Shown one piece after another: positions 1 through 7,955 of a stretch of 35,686 nt of DNA; the first letter of the stretch is position 1, and the number at the start of each line of letters is the position of its first letter. Made by a program: the position numbers and the translations under genes. The stretch is from the NCBI RefSeq assembly GCF_013404595.1, contig NZ_JABVAX010000020.1, forward strand, positions 1-35,686. Reading direction: 5' to 3'. A model generated the notes under the pieces. That model saw nothing but the letters and a program-made list of their open reading frames with translations, had not been told where the DNA came from and made no database searches. The stretch is from Jannaschia marina (GTDB taxonomy: Bacteria; Pseudomonadota; Alphaproteobacteria; Rhodobacterales; Rhodobacteraceae).

Positions 1-94
1 ACCCCTCGCGCCGTCACTCAGCTTTGGGGTGCAAGTCGCCGATCAACTACGAAAGGACTGCCGCTGAAGGGCTGGAATCTCTAAGCCCATAACC

Positions 95-335
95 GTCCAC
101 AAAACCAGGGAAACTCCAACTTCAATCCGCGCCAGCTCCTTCTTCAGGCACCGGATCTCGGTATCTTTCTCCGCCTCTCCTGATGAGGCCTGCGCGAACT
201 TCTTCTTCCAGGCGCAGAGCAATACGGGCGGCCCCCGAAATACTCCGGCACTTCCCTGACCGGATAGCCCGGCTCGATGATCTACGCGACCGCGGCCCGC
301 TTGAACTCGTCGCTGGACCTGCTGCTGTTCGTCAT
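95..335 (-). pseudogene. IS3-family transposase orfA, decayed fragment
   Basis: The reading frame starts at an ATG at 335 with MTNSSRSSDEFKRAAVA, a typical IS3 OrfA start, and is stopped by TAG at codon 18, where related proteins usually have Gln. The same frame continues with a GYPVREVPEYFGG-like helix-turn-helix. The frame then shifts, and the second half reads CAWKKKFAQASSGEAEKDTE and LKKELAR, the coiled-coil part of OrfA. Similarity stops near base 125, where the sequence (aagttggagtttccc on the minus strand) resembles the outer end of the IS remnant at 24.37 kb, so two IS copies may abut here. No orfB follows inside the window. It cannot be functional. Confidence 0.75.
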
Positions 336-813
336 GGCCTCCTTGCCTCAAAATCAGCGAAGAAGGCGTCTACGATACACAGGGGCTATTCATTGGATGC
401 GATCCGGAGATTGTAGTTCCCAAAGCACCGAAATTCTTCCGGCGGTCAGCGGTCGCGGTAGCGAGACGCAGGCGGCCCTCAGTACCCGAGTAGTTCCACC
501 GCTGGGCGCAAACAGCTTCACGGCATTATCTTCAACGAGTGAGCCAGGCTTTCCTCCTGGACCAGCCTTTTCCATGGCTGTGAACAAAGTCTGCGTCGAT
601 GGAAAACGTTCTTATCGGCACTTCTTCATTTACCTTAAGTAAATCAATAATTTGATGGATGATCGTGGGTAATATGCACGCAGCTCTACACAAAGATCTT
701 TCTGACACCCGGCGTGACGTTATAGTCGGGCCTGATCCGACCATCTTTTGCCGTCTGAGTGTATCGGACCGGGAGATCGTCGGATCGAGGCCGGCGATTA
801 CGAGGCGCGCGTG
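336..813. other. gene-free stretch left of the FDH locus
   Basis: I see no protein with recognisable features on either strand. The stretch around 620-665 is AT-rich compared with its surroundings. It separates the IS3 fragment from the last gene of the formate dehydrogenase operon. Short open frames here have no ribosome binding site or recognisable composition. Confidence 0.5.
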
Positions 814-939
814 TCAGTCCAGCCGCACGCTGTCGGCGCTCTGTCGCTCCTCGGATGTGAAGCCGATGCGATCTAGGCCGATGTCCGCGACCACGGCGAT
901 CAGGATACACGCGGCGAAGGCTGTGAGCATGGCTTTCAT
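814..939 (-). CDS. 41-residue single-pass membrane protein at the end of the FDH operon
   Basis: The ATG lies 7 bases after the TGA of the cytochrome b subunit gene, with GGAG upstream inside that gene, so translation is probably coupled. The product starts MKAMLTAFAACILIAVVADI, a hydrophobic helix of about 16 residues. A short polar tail follows, ending in SADSVRLD. It could be a membrane anchor or a small accessory subunit of the FDH membrane complex. I recall similar very short proteins in Rhodobacterales but cannot name a family. The call rests on position, start context and the clear membrane segment. An uncleaved signal peptide with a short periplasmic tail is equally possible. Confidence 0.6.
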   Translation of the reverse strand: MKAMLTAFAACILIAVVADIGLDRIGFTSEERQSADSVRLD

Positions 940-946
940 GTCGGTG

Positions 947-2170
947 TCACTCCGCCGGCGTCTTCCGGCCATCACGCTTGGCGATGGCTGCCTCGGCCCA
1001 GATCGAATGGTGCTCTTTCGCCCATTGCTCCTCCACCTCGCCTTTGCCGACGGCGTCATAGGCCCCCTCCATGCCGATGGAGCCGATGTAGATATGCGCT
1101 AGGATCACGGCCATCATCCCGAAGCCCACGATGACGTGCCACAGTTGGGCGTATTGCATCTCCTCCTGCGGGCTGAGCGCGGTCGGAAGTTCGCCGAGGC
1201 CAACCGCCTGCGGCAAGCCCCAGTTGTTCAGGATCTCGAAGGTGCCCGCGAACATCGGCAGCTCGAACGGGAACAGGAGCGACAGCCCCGAGGCCGAGAC
1301 CGAGACGCCGCCTAGGATGACGACCCAGAAGATGATCTTCTGGCCCGCGTTGAACTTGCGCGCGGGGACGTGGCCCTTGGTAAACAGCCCGCCGCCCTTG
1401 GCGAGCCACTTCAGGTCCTCCCAGCGGGGAATGTTCTGCACCACCCAGAGGACGAAGATCAGGACGAGGCCCAGCATGAAGGCCCAGCTGACGTTGTTGT
1501 GCACCCATTTGGACGCGATCGCGACCGGGGCCCAGGCGTCCTTTCCGATGAGCGGGATGATCGCCACGCGCCCGAAGAGGACGAGGAGTCCGGTGATGCC
1601 GAGCGCGATGAAGCTGCCGGCGGTGAGCCAATGGCCGAACCGCTCGAGCGCGGTGAACCGAAGGACGGTGCGGCCCGTCTTCTCGCCGTCGATGCGGATG
1701 CGGCCGCGGATGACGAAGAACACCGCGAGAGCCGCCAGCGTCCCCAGGAGCAGATAACCGCCCCAGGTGCGCAGCGGCCCCTCGCGGAACTCCAGCCACC
1801 ACATGCCGCCGTCCTGGATGAGCGTGGTCGCGGCGGGGCCGCGGTTCTGCGTCTCGATCCCGATGTTGTCGTAGCGGATGCCGCGCCAGAGGTCGGTATC
1901 GGCCGCGCCGCCGAGCGCGCCGAGCTCCGCCGACGTGGACGGGGCCGTGCCCCCGGTCATCGCCTCGCGATCGGAGGTGTCGATGTTCGGCTCGGCCTCG
2001 CCCGCGCGCAACGCCTCTTGCCGGGCCATGATCTCCTCGAGCGTCGTCGCGCCGCCCGTGGCACTGCGGTCGATGACGAGCGGGTCGCCCGGTCCGCCGG
2101 TTGGCGGGGTCTCCTGCGCGAGAGCGGGGAGGGCGAAGGTGATCATCAGGACGAGCAGGCTGCGCAGCAT
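947..2170 (-). CDS. formate dehydrogenase gamma subunit, cytochrome b556 type
   Basis: Membrane subunit that takes electrons from the beta subunit through haem b to quinone. The first 19 residues (MLRSLLVLMITFALPALAQ) form a signal peptide. A periplasmic low-complexity part of about 110 residues follows, then a cytochrome b561-like domain with membrane segments near 135-155, 180-200, 224-245, 278-300 and 343-366. Histidines H180, H224, H345 and H359 lie in or next to these segments and are the candidate haem ligands. At 407 residues it belongs to the longer type with an N-terminal extension (TIGR01583-like), not the short FdnI type. The gene starts 70 bases after the beta gene and is followed immediately by a 41-residue membrane protein. 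Confidence 0.93.
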   Translation of the reverse strand: MLRSLLVLMITFALPALAQETPPTGGPGDPLVIDRSATGGATTLEEIMARQEALRAGEAEPNIDTSDREAMTGGTAPSTSAELGALGGAADTDLWRGIRYDNIGIETQNRGPAATTLIQDGGMWWLEFREGPLRTWGGYLLLGTLAALAVFFVIRGRIRIDGEKTGRTVLRFTALERFGHWLTAGSFIALGITGLLVLFGRVAIIPLIGKDAWAPVAIASKWVHNNVSWAFMLGLVLIFVLWVVQNIPRWEDLKWLAKGGGLFTKGHVPARKFNAGQKIIFWVVILGGVSVSASGLSLLFPFELPMFAGTFEILNNWGLPQAVGLGELPTALSPQEEMQYAQLWHVIVGFGMMAVILAHIYIGSIGMEGAYDAVGKGEVEEQWAKEHHSIWAEAAIAKRDGRKTPAE

Positions 2171-2240
2171 CGGGCGCTCCCTTCGAGAAGCAGGAAAGCC
2201 CGCCCCGGGCGCGCGGGACGGGCCGGTTCGTCAGGTCCGG

Positions 2241-2840
2241 TCAGCCGTCGCGGGCTTCGACGCCATAGGCCGTCGACCAGCCCCAGGCCCCCGAGCCGAA
2301 GCCACGCGCCACCACCCGCTCGCGGTAGATGTCCGACACCTCCGAGGCGTCGCCGGCGAGCAGGGCCTTCGTCGCGCACATCTCGGCGCAGACGGGAAGC
2401 TTGCCCTCGGCGATACGGTTCCGGCCGTACTTGGTGAACTCGACCTCGGACATGTCCTCCTCCGGGCCACCGGCGCAGAAGGTGCATTTGTCCATCTTGC
2501 CGCGGCTCCCGAAGTTGCCCGCCGTGGGGTACTGCGGCGCGCCGAAGGGGCAGGCGTAGAAGCAGTAGCCGCAGCCGATGCAGAGGTCCTTCGAGTGCAG
2601 GACCACGCCGTCCGCTGTCTGGTAGAAGCAGTCCGTCGGGCAGACCGCCATGCAGGGCGCGTCCGAGCAGTGCATGCAGGCGACCGAGATCGAGCGTTCG
2701 CCCGGCTGGCCGTCCTGGATGGTGACCACCTTGCGGCGGTTGATGCCCCAGGGGACTTCGTGCTCGTTCTTGCAGGCGGTGACGCAGGCGTTGCACTCGA
2801 TGCAGCGTTCGGCGTCGACGAGGAATTTTGCGCGTGCCAT
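2241..2840 (-). CDS. fdh3B: formate dehydrogenase beta subunit, four [4Fe-4S] clusters (FDH3 type)
   Basis: Electron-transfer subunit between the catalytic subunit and the cytochrome b. The frame is open upstream to 2948, but the start is ATG 2840, preceded by an AAGGAG ribosome binding site 13 bases after the alpha-subunit stop. It then begins MARAKFLVDAERCIECNACV as family members do. Sixteen cysteines form four cluster groups: C13/C16/C19/C23, C55/C58/C63/C67, C87/C90/C93/C97 and C119/C122/C151/C155. At 199 residues it lacks the C-terminal membrane helix of E. coli FdnH, as is usual for the FDH3 type. Upstream is fdhA, downstream the gamma subunit. Confidence 0.95.
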   Translation of the reverse strand: MARAKFLVDAERCIECNACVTACKNEHEVPWGINRRKVVTIQDGQPGERSISVACMHCSDAPCMAVCPTDCFYQTADGVVLHSKDLCIGCGYCFYACPFGAPQYPTAGNFGSRGKMDKCTFCAGGPEEDMSEVEFTKYGRNRIAEGKLPVCAEMCATKALLAGDASEVSDIYRERVVARGFGSGAWGWSTAYGVEARDG

Positions 2841-2853
2841 TTCTGTCGTCTCC

Positions 2854-5823
2854 TTATGCTGCGTAGATCTTGCAGAGCGTCGACTTCGTCTCCTGCATCT
2901 GCGTGACCGAGTCGTAGCCGTAGGTCTGGGCGGTGTTCGTGCTCTCACCCAGGACGATCGGGTCGGCTCCCTCGGGGTAGTTTTCCCGCAGGTCGCGCCC
3001 CTCGAAGATGCCGCCGAAGTGGAAGGGCATGAAGGCCACGCCTTCGCCCACCCGCGGCGTCACCATCGCCTTGACGAGCACCTTGCCGCCCTCGGGCCCC
3101 TCGACCCAGACATCGCCGCCGTCGCGGACACCGACGTTGTTGGCATCCTTCGGGTTGATCTCGACGAACATCTCCTGCTGCAGCTCGGCCAACCAGGGGT
3201 TGGAGCGGGTCTCGTCGCCGCCGCCCTCGTATTCCACCAGGCGCCCGGAGGTGAGGACGATCGGATACTCCTCCGAGAAGTCCGTCTCCTGGATGGAGGC
3301 ATAGCGCGTCGGAACCCGCCAGAACTTCTTGTCGTCGTAGGTGCCATATTCGGCCACGAGATCGCGCCGCGGCGTGTAGAGCGGCTCCCGGTGGACGGGC
3401 ACCGGGTCGGGGAAGGTCCAGACGACGGCGCGGGCCTTGGCATTGCCGAAGGGGGCGCAACCATGGGCGATCGCGACGCGCTGGATACCGCCCGAGAGAT
3501 CGGTCTTCCAGTTCACCCCGCCGACCTTCTCGGCATAGTCGGACGGGATCTCGCCCTGCTGGGAGGTCTCGCCGACCTCCTCGGTGCCGGGCCGCGTGTC
3601 GCGGAAGCCCGAGACCCATTCGATCATGCCCCGCTCGTAGGGCGTCAGGTCGCCGTCCCACCCGAGGTCGATGAGCATCTGCATCGTGAACTCGGGATAG
3701 CCGTCCTCGATCTCCGAGCCGACGCTGGCCACGCCCTCGGCCAGAAGGTTCTCGCCGTCGCGCTCCACGCCGAAGCGGGCGCGGAAGGTCAGGCCGCCTT
3801 CGGCGACCGGCAGTGACATGTCGTAGAGGTTCGCCGTGCCGGGGTGGTTCATCTCGGCGGTTCCCCACGACGGCCAGGGCATCCCGTAGTAGTCCCCGTC
3901 GGCCGGGCCGCCTACGGCGCGCAGCGTCGTCTTGTCGAAGGTATGCTGGTTCGCCATGTGCAGTTTCAGCCGCTCCGGGCTCTGCCCGGTATAGCCGATC
4001 GTCCACATGCCGCGATTGAACTCGCGGGTGATGTCTTCGATATTCGGCTCGTCCCCGTCCATCGCGATGTTGCGGAAGATGCGGTCGTCGAAGCCGAATT
4101 TCTTGGAGAACATCGCCAGGATCGTGTGATCGGGCTTCGACTCGAAGAGCGGCTCCACCACCTGATCGCGCCACTGGATCGAGCGGTTGGAGGCCGTGAC
4201 CGAGCCGCGCGTCTCGAACTGCGTGCAGGCGGGCAGCAGGTAGACGCCGTCCTCCCGGTCCTGCATCGCGGCCACGAGCGTCGGGAAGGGATCGACCACC
4301 ACGAGGAGGTCGAGGCTCTCCATCGCGGTCTTCATCTCCTTCATCCGGGTCTGCGAGTTGGGCGCGTGACCCCAGAAGACCATTGCACGGGTGTTCGCCG
4401 GCTGATCCAGGTTCTCCGCATCCTCGAGGACGCCGTCGATCCACCGGCTCACGGGGATACCGGTCTGGTTCATCATCTTCTTGTCGCCGAACTCGGCATC
4501 GCTGAACCGGCCCTGCAGCCACTCCAGATCCTCGTCCCAGACACGTGCCCAATGGGCCCAGGACCCGTCGGAAAGGCCGTAGTACCCCGGCAGCGTGTCG
4601 GCGAGGACACCGAGGTCCGTCGCGCCCTGCACGTTGTCGTGGCCGCGGAAGATGTTGGTGCCCCCGCCCGCGGTGCCCATGTTGCCGAGCGCGAGCTGCA
4701 GCACGCAGTAGGCGCGGGTGTTGTTGTTGCCGTTGGTGTGCTGGGTGCCGCCCATGCACCAGATGACGGTGCCGGGCTTGTTCTCGGCCATGAGCCGCGC
4801 GACGCGGCGCAGCTGCGACTCGGGCGCTCCGGTGACGCGCTCCACCTCGTCGGGTGTCCAGCGGGCAACCTCTTCGCGGATCTGGTCCATCCCCCAGACG
4901 CGGGTGCGGATGAACTCCTTGTCCTCCCAGCCGTTCTCGAAGATGTGCCAGAGGATGCCCCAGACGAGCGCGACGTCCGTGCCGGGCCGGAAGCGGACGT
5001 ATTCGTCCGCATGGGCCGCCGTGCGCGTGTAGCGCGGGTCACAGACGATCAGAGGTGCGGCGTTCTCCTCCTTGCCCTTCAGGATGTGCAGCAGCGAGAC
5101 GGGATGCGCCTCGGCCGGGTTGCCGCCGATCAGGAAGATCGCCTTGGACTTGTGGATGTCGTTGTAGCTGTTGGTCATGGCGCCGTAGCCCCAGGTGTTC
5201 GCAACGCCCGCCACGGTGGTGGAGTGACAGATGCGCGCCTGGTGGTCGACGTTGTTCGTGCCCCAGTAGGCGGCGAACTTGCGGAAGAGATAGGCCTGCT
5301 CGTTGTTCGATTTGGCCGAGCCGAGCCAATAGACGCTGTCCGGCCCGCTCTCCTCGCGGATCTGGAGCATCTTGTCCCCGACCTCGTCGATGGCCTGCTC
5401 CCAGGAGATGCGCTCCCAGGCCCCGCCGACCTTCTTCATCGGGTACTTCAGCCGCCGCTCGCCGTGGGCGTGCTCGCGCACCGCGGCTCCCTTGGCGCAA
5501 TGGGCCCCGAGGTTGAACGGGCTGTCGTAGGCCGGCTCCTGTCCGAACCAGACGCCGTTCTGTACCTCTGCGATCACCGTGCAGCCGACCGAGCAATGGG
5601 TGCAGACCGTCTTGATCTTGTCGACGCCGTCGGCGACCGCGTATTCCGCCGGCGCGGCCTGCGCGACGGTGCCACCGGTCGCGCCGATGGCGGCGAGCCC
5701 GCCGATGGCGAGGCCCGATCCGCGCAGGAAGGCGCGGCGGTCGACGCCCGTTTCGGCAATCCGGTCCAGAAGGCCCACGCCGCCGGAGCGGGGGGCGGTG
5801 GAGATGGTCTTTCTGCGAAGCAT
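2854..5823 (-). CDS. fdhA: formate dehydrogenase catalytic alpha subunit (molybdopterin, W or Mo; Cys type)
   Basis: Oxidises formate to CO2 in the periplasm. The 989-residue protein starts at ATG 5823; the longer open frame upstream overlaps the preceding small gene and is not used. A Tat signal (VDRRAFLRGSG at 28-38, hydrophobic run, AQA near 54-56) sends it folded across the membrane. C74, C77, C81 and C109 bind the [4Fe-4S] cluster. The active-site segment reads QARICHSTTVAG with Cys199 where E. coli FdhF and FdnG have selenocysteine. The molybdopterin oxidoreductase domain and C-terminal dinucleotide-binding domain are complete. Neighbours include the TorD-type chaperone and, 6.5 kb away, tungstate transport genes, so tungsten is the likely metal. 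That last point is inference. Confidence 0.96.
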   Translation of the reverse strand: MLRRKTISTAPRSGGVGLLDRIAETGVDRRAFLRGSGLAIGGLAAIGATGGTVAQAAPAEYAVADGVDKIKTVCTHCSVGCTVIAEVQNGVWFGQEPAYDSPFNLGAHCAKGAAVREHAHGERRLKYPMKKVGGAWERISWEQAIDEVGDKMLQIREESGPDSVYWLGSAKSNNEQAYLFRKFAAYWGTNNVDHQARICHSTTVAGVANTWGYGAMTNSYNDIHKSKAIFLIGGNPAEAHPVSLLHILKGKEENAAPLIVCDPRYTRTAAHADEYVRFRPGTDVALVWGILWHIFENGWEDKEFIRTRVWGMDQIREEVARWTPDEVERVTGAPESQLRRVARLMAENKPGTVIWCMGGTQHTNGNNNTRAYCVLQLALGNMGTAGGGTNIFRGHDNVQGATDLGVLADTLPGYYGLSDGSWAHWARVWDEDLEWLQGRFSDAEFGDKKMMNQTGIPVSRWIDGVLEDAENLDQPANTRAMVFWGHAPNSQTRMKEMKTAMESLDLLVVVDPFPTLVAAMQDREDGVYLLPACTQFETRGSVTASNRSIQWRDQVVEPLFESKPDHTILAMFSKKFGFDDRIFRNIAMDGDEPNIEDITREFNRGMWTIGYTGQSPERLKLHMANQHTFDKTTLRAVGGPADGDYYGMPWPSWGTAEMNHPGTANLYDMSLPVAEGGLTFRARFGVERDGENLLAEGVASVGSEIEDGYPEFTMQMLIDLGWDGDLTPYERGMIEWVSGFRDTRPGTEEVGETSQQGEIPSDYAEKVGGVNWKTDLSGGIQRVAIAHGCAPFGNAKARAVVWTFPDPVPVHREPLYTPRRDLVAEYGTYDDKKFWRVPTRYASIQETDFSEEYPIVLTSGRLVEYEGGGDETRSNPWLAELQQEMFVEINPKDANNVGVRDGGDVWVEGPEGGKVLVKAMVTPRVGEGVAFMPFHFGGIFEGRDLRENYPEGADPIVLGESTNTAQTYGYDSVTQMQETKSTLCKIYAA

Positions 5824-5837
5824 GGTCGTCCCCCCCC

Positions 5838-6035
5838 TCAGAAGCGCGCGCTGGCGAAATACGCCCGCGTGTGTTCGGTATCGGCGAGGCCCTTCTGCGG
5901 GCCGGTCGCAGCGGTCTCGGCCTCGGCGGCGGTGCCCGCGGCGGTCGCGGCGACGGCCGCCGGGGCCAGCGCGGCTCCCTTCAGGAAGCCCCGTCGCTTG
6001 GTGTCGATCCGGGTGTCGTCGGTCTTGTCGGTCAT
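5838..6035 (-). CDS. FDH-associated small Tat-signal protein (formate_TAT, FdhX-like)
   Basis: A 65-residue protein that is almost entirely a Tat signal region: TKRRGFLKGAALAPAAVAA, a twin-arginine motif plus hydrophobic run, followed by an Ala-rich stretch and a conserved-looking end (TEHTRAYFASARF). This matches the family of small Tat proteins always found next to FDH alpha genes (TIGR02811 type). It sits 14 bases upstream of fdhA in the same operon. Its role is not settled; proposals are help in maturation or export of the large subunit, or a small structural subunit. The conserved C-terminal aromatic segment suggests it acts as a mature peptide, not only as a signal. Confidence 0.88.
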   Translation of the reverse strand: MTDKTDDTRIDTKRRGFLKGAALAPAAVAATAAGTAAEAETAATGPQKGLADTEHTRAYFASARF

Positions 6036-6061
6036 GTCTCGTCCTCCAATACGTGCGACGC

Positions 6062-6676
6062 TCAGGCGGCCGCCAACCGGAACGCTTCGCGCTCGATTTC
6101 CATGAATGCGCGCCCCACCTCGCCAACGTGGGCATAGAGCGACGCGGATTTCGCCGTGCTTAGATCGGTAAAAAAGTGCCCCGCCCAGGGTGCTACGTGC
6201 CGGGCCCAGACGTCCCGCTGCCGCGAGAGCGGAAGCGGCGGGCCGAACCGCCCGACGATCAGCGCGCCCATCATTTCCATCAGACTCGCGATGCCGTCCT
6301 CGGGCTCGAAGACGCCCTCCGCACGGGTCAGGCCGAGGGCCGCGAAGTCGCGGCGCAGGGTGCCGAGCGGTTTCTCGTTGAGAAACCCCGTCAGGTAGAA
6401 GCTCGCGTAGGGCAGGAGTTCCCCGCGGCCCAGCCCGATGAAGAGCGCATTGAACTCCCGCCGCACATCGCCGGGGTCGGCGGTATGGGCCGCTTCGGCC
6501 AACGCGTCGATCGCCCGGCCGAGGGGCGTGTCGTCCCCCTGCAGCGCGGCGGTCTGGTCGAGCGTCATCCGGTCCATCGGCCGGGACAGCACGAGACCCA
6601 GATAGTTGTAGAGATCGGCGCGAAGCCGGTCCTCCTCAGCTGGCTTGCCCGCTGGCCCGGGCGCGCTGGCGTTCAT
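6062..6676 (-). CDS. TorD/DmsD-family chaperone for the FDH alpha subunit
   Basis: Cytoplasmic all-helical chaperone of 204 residues that is expected to bind the Tat signal of the catalytic subunit and hold it until cofactor insertion. Family marks are visible: LYNYLGLVLSRP near the N terminus, EFNALFIGLGRGELLPYASF in the middle (the characteristic E-[FY]-x-x-L-F-x-G-x-G motif and P-Y-x-S), and a helical C-terminal half. Its ATG overlaps the TGA of the DUF3306 gene (ATGA), and it lies 26 bases before the small Tat-protein gene, so it is in the FDH operon. Client identity is inferred from position. Confidence 0.9.
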   Translation of the reverse strand: MNASAPGPAGKPAEEDRLRADLYNYLGLVLSRPMDRMTLDQTAALQGDDTPLGRAIDALAEAAHTADPGDVRREFNALFIGLGRGELLPYASFYLTGFLNEKPLGTLRRDFAALGLTRAEGVFEPEDGIASLMEMMGALIVGRFGPPLPLSRQRDVWARHVAPWAGHFFTDLSTAKSASLYAHVGEVGRAFMEIEREAFRLAAA

Positions 6677-7290
6677 TCCCGATCATCCTCCTCCTCGAAG
6701 GTGAAGCGCATCCGCCGGGGCGGTCCCGCTTCCGGGATCGCAGCCTCCTCCGCCGCGGGTTCCCTATCGGAAACTTCCACCACCGGAGCCTGCGGGGCAA
6801 GAGTTTTCTCTTCGAGGGGGTGTACCGCCGGCTCCGAGGCTACCCGCTCGGACCGATCGTCATCTGCCTGATCGTCCTGCGACGCCTCGGCCTCCGCGAG
6901 CTTGCGGACATGGGCGGCGAGGCCCTTGCCGACCTCGTAAGACGTCTTGAGCACGCCTCCGTTGAGCCCGTCACCGGTGAAGTCGCCATCGTAGTCGTTG
7001 AGCCCGTCGACGCAGGCCAGCACCGGGTTCGAGCGCCAGAGGCTACGCAGCGCGCGATTGCGCAAGTGCTTGGGCACTTCGCGGGCCATGAAGGCCGCGA
7101 TGTCGTCACCGGAGACGCTGTCGGGGTCGGGCAGGTTCAGCGAATCGAGCAAGTCCGCCTCGCTCATCTCGGCCTGCGCGGCCGCACGGGCGGCGTCTTC
7201 CTGCGTCTTCGCCTCGGCCTCCACACGGGCGGCTTCGGCGCTCTCTTCCGCTTCGACGGCCTTGCGCCGGCGGGACCAGAAGTCGCTCAT
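6673..7290 (-). CDS. DUF3306 protein of the FDH operon
   Basis: A 205-residue soluble protein starting MSDFWSRRRKAVEAEE, the typical DUF3306 opening. A charged Ala/Glu coiled-coil-like stretch (10-45) follows. The core segment holds DLPDPDS-like and VPKHLRNRALRSLWRSNPVLA motifs (about residues 52-105), with LNDYDGDF just after. The C-terminal 80 residues are acidic, low-complexity and end RMRFTFEEEDDRE. The frame is open upstream, but the start at 7290 gives an ATGA overlap with DUF3305. DUF3305 and DUF3306 proteins are found paired in proteobacterial FDH loci. Their function is unknown and is presumed to lie in enzyme assembly. Confidence 0.88.
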   Translation of the reverse strand: MSDFWSRRRKAVEAEESAEAARVEAEAKTQEDAARAAAQAEMSEADLLDSLNLPDPDSVSGDDIAAFMAREVPKHLRNRALRSLWRSNPVLACVDGLNDYDGDFTGDGLNGGVLKTSYEVGKGLAAHVRKLAEAEASQDDQADDDRSERVASEPAVHPLEEKTLAPQAPVVEVSDREPAAEEAAIPEAGPPRRMRFTFEEEDDRE

Positions 7291-7850
7291 CCGCTTCCCC
7301 CCTTCCGATCCCGAAGGGATTGCGGCGTGCGCCAGACGTCCGCGCCCTGCGCGATCCGTGCGTCGCCCTTGCCGGCCTCCGCCGCGCCGGCGTGCAGCCT
7401 GTCGCGCTTGCGCTTCACGAAGGGCACGTCCTCGTGGTGGAGGGCGACGAAGGTCTCGACCCATTCGACCATGCCGGGCGGCATGGCGACCTTGTCGATC
7501 CGGTCTTCGGCATCGACCTCGTATTCGCTGGCCTCGAAGGGCGAGGCCGTGACGAGCGCCGGGGTCGGCCGCCCCGCCCCCCGCAGCGCGACCCAGAGCG
7601 ACGGCTGATGCGAGGTCAGGTTCTGGACGAGGCTGTCGGTATCCTTGCGATGCAGCAGAAGCGGCAGGGTTGCCGCGTGGAATTCCTCGCTGTCGCCCTC
7701 CGCCCGCAGCGACCGCCAGTCGGCGGGCGGTGCGTGGGGCAAGACGCCCGAAAGCGTCCAGATCTCCGCTGCCCAGCGGGTCACGCCCGGGCGGCGGCGC
7801 ATCAGGATGCCGACGGGCATCTCGGCGGTCTTCGGGGCATCGGTTGTCAT
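7287..7850 (-). CDS. DUF3305 protein, first gene of the FDH operon
   Basis: A 187-residue soluble protein with the DUF3305 pattern: an N-terminal MPVGILMRRRPGVTRWAAEIW strand-helix, a central HRKDTDSLVQNL segment, then PSLWVALR and the VTASPFEASEY motif near residues 100-110, and a C-terminal VEWVETFVALHHEDVPFVKRKR helix. It is the first gene of the minus-strand operon; the divergent multi-cluster ferredoxin gene starts 105 bases away. The last bases overlap the DUF3306 start. The family has no known activity. Constant linkage to FDH genes points to assembly or cofactor handling, but nothing in the sequence shows a catalytic motif. Confidence 0.87.
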   Translation of the reverse strand: MTTDAPKTAEMPVGILMRRRPGVTRWAAEIWTLSGVLPHAPPADWRSLRAEGDSEEFHAATLPLLLHRKDTDSLVQNLTSHQPSLWVALRGAGRPTPALVTASPFEASEYEVDAEDRIDKVAMPPGMVEWVETFVALHHEDVPFVKRKRDRLHAGAAEAGKGDARIAQGADVWRTPQSLRDRKGGSG

Positions 7851-7955
7851 CGCTCTATCGTGGCCCCTTCGAGGGTCGCTTGGGAAGAGACCTTATCGGA
7901 CGACCTTGCAACCCGGCGCGGGCCGTGCCCTCCTGCGGGAGAGGAGGAGGGCACG
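7851..7955. promoter_or_regulatory. divergent FDH promoter region with an RBS-sequestering hairpin
   Basis: This 105-base gap must hold promoters for both FDH operons. On the plus strand the perfect 10-base inverted repeat GTGCCCTCCT (7925-7934) and AGGAGGGCAC (7945-7954) flanks a 10-base loop, and its 3' arm contains most of the ribosome binding site of the next gene, whose ATG is at 7956. In mRNA this stem would hide the site. I could not identify convincing -35/-10 or sigma-54 boxes. Confidence 0.55.

Noticed and set aside
659..1102. 147-codon plus-strand frame at the left end
   Set aside because: It overlaps the gamma subunit and the small coupled gene in antisense and has no protein-like features.
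2854..5823. Selenocysteine at the FDH active site
   Set aside because: The active-site codon gives Cys199 and there is no in-frame TGA in the gene.
3844..6105. Long plus-strand open frame (753 codons) opposite fdhA
   Set aside because: It is antisense to a complete, strongly recognisable catalytic subunit. High GC makes such mirror frames common, and its product is low-complexity without family features.
7320..7955. N-terminal extension of the multi-cluster ferredoxin-like protein
   Set aside because: It would be antisense to DUF3305; the strong ribosome binding site and family-like start are at 7956.
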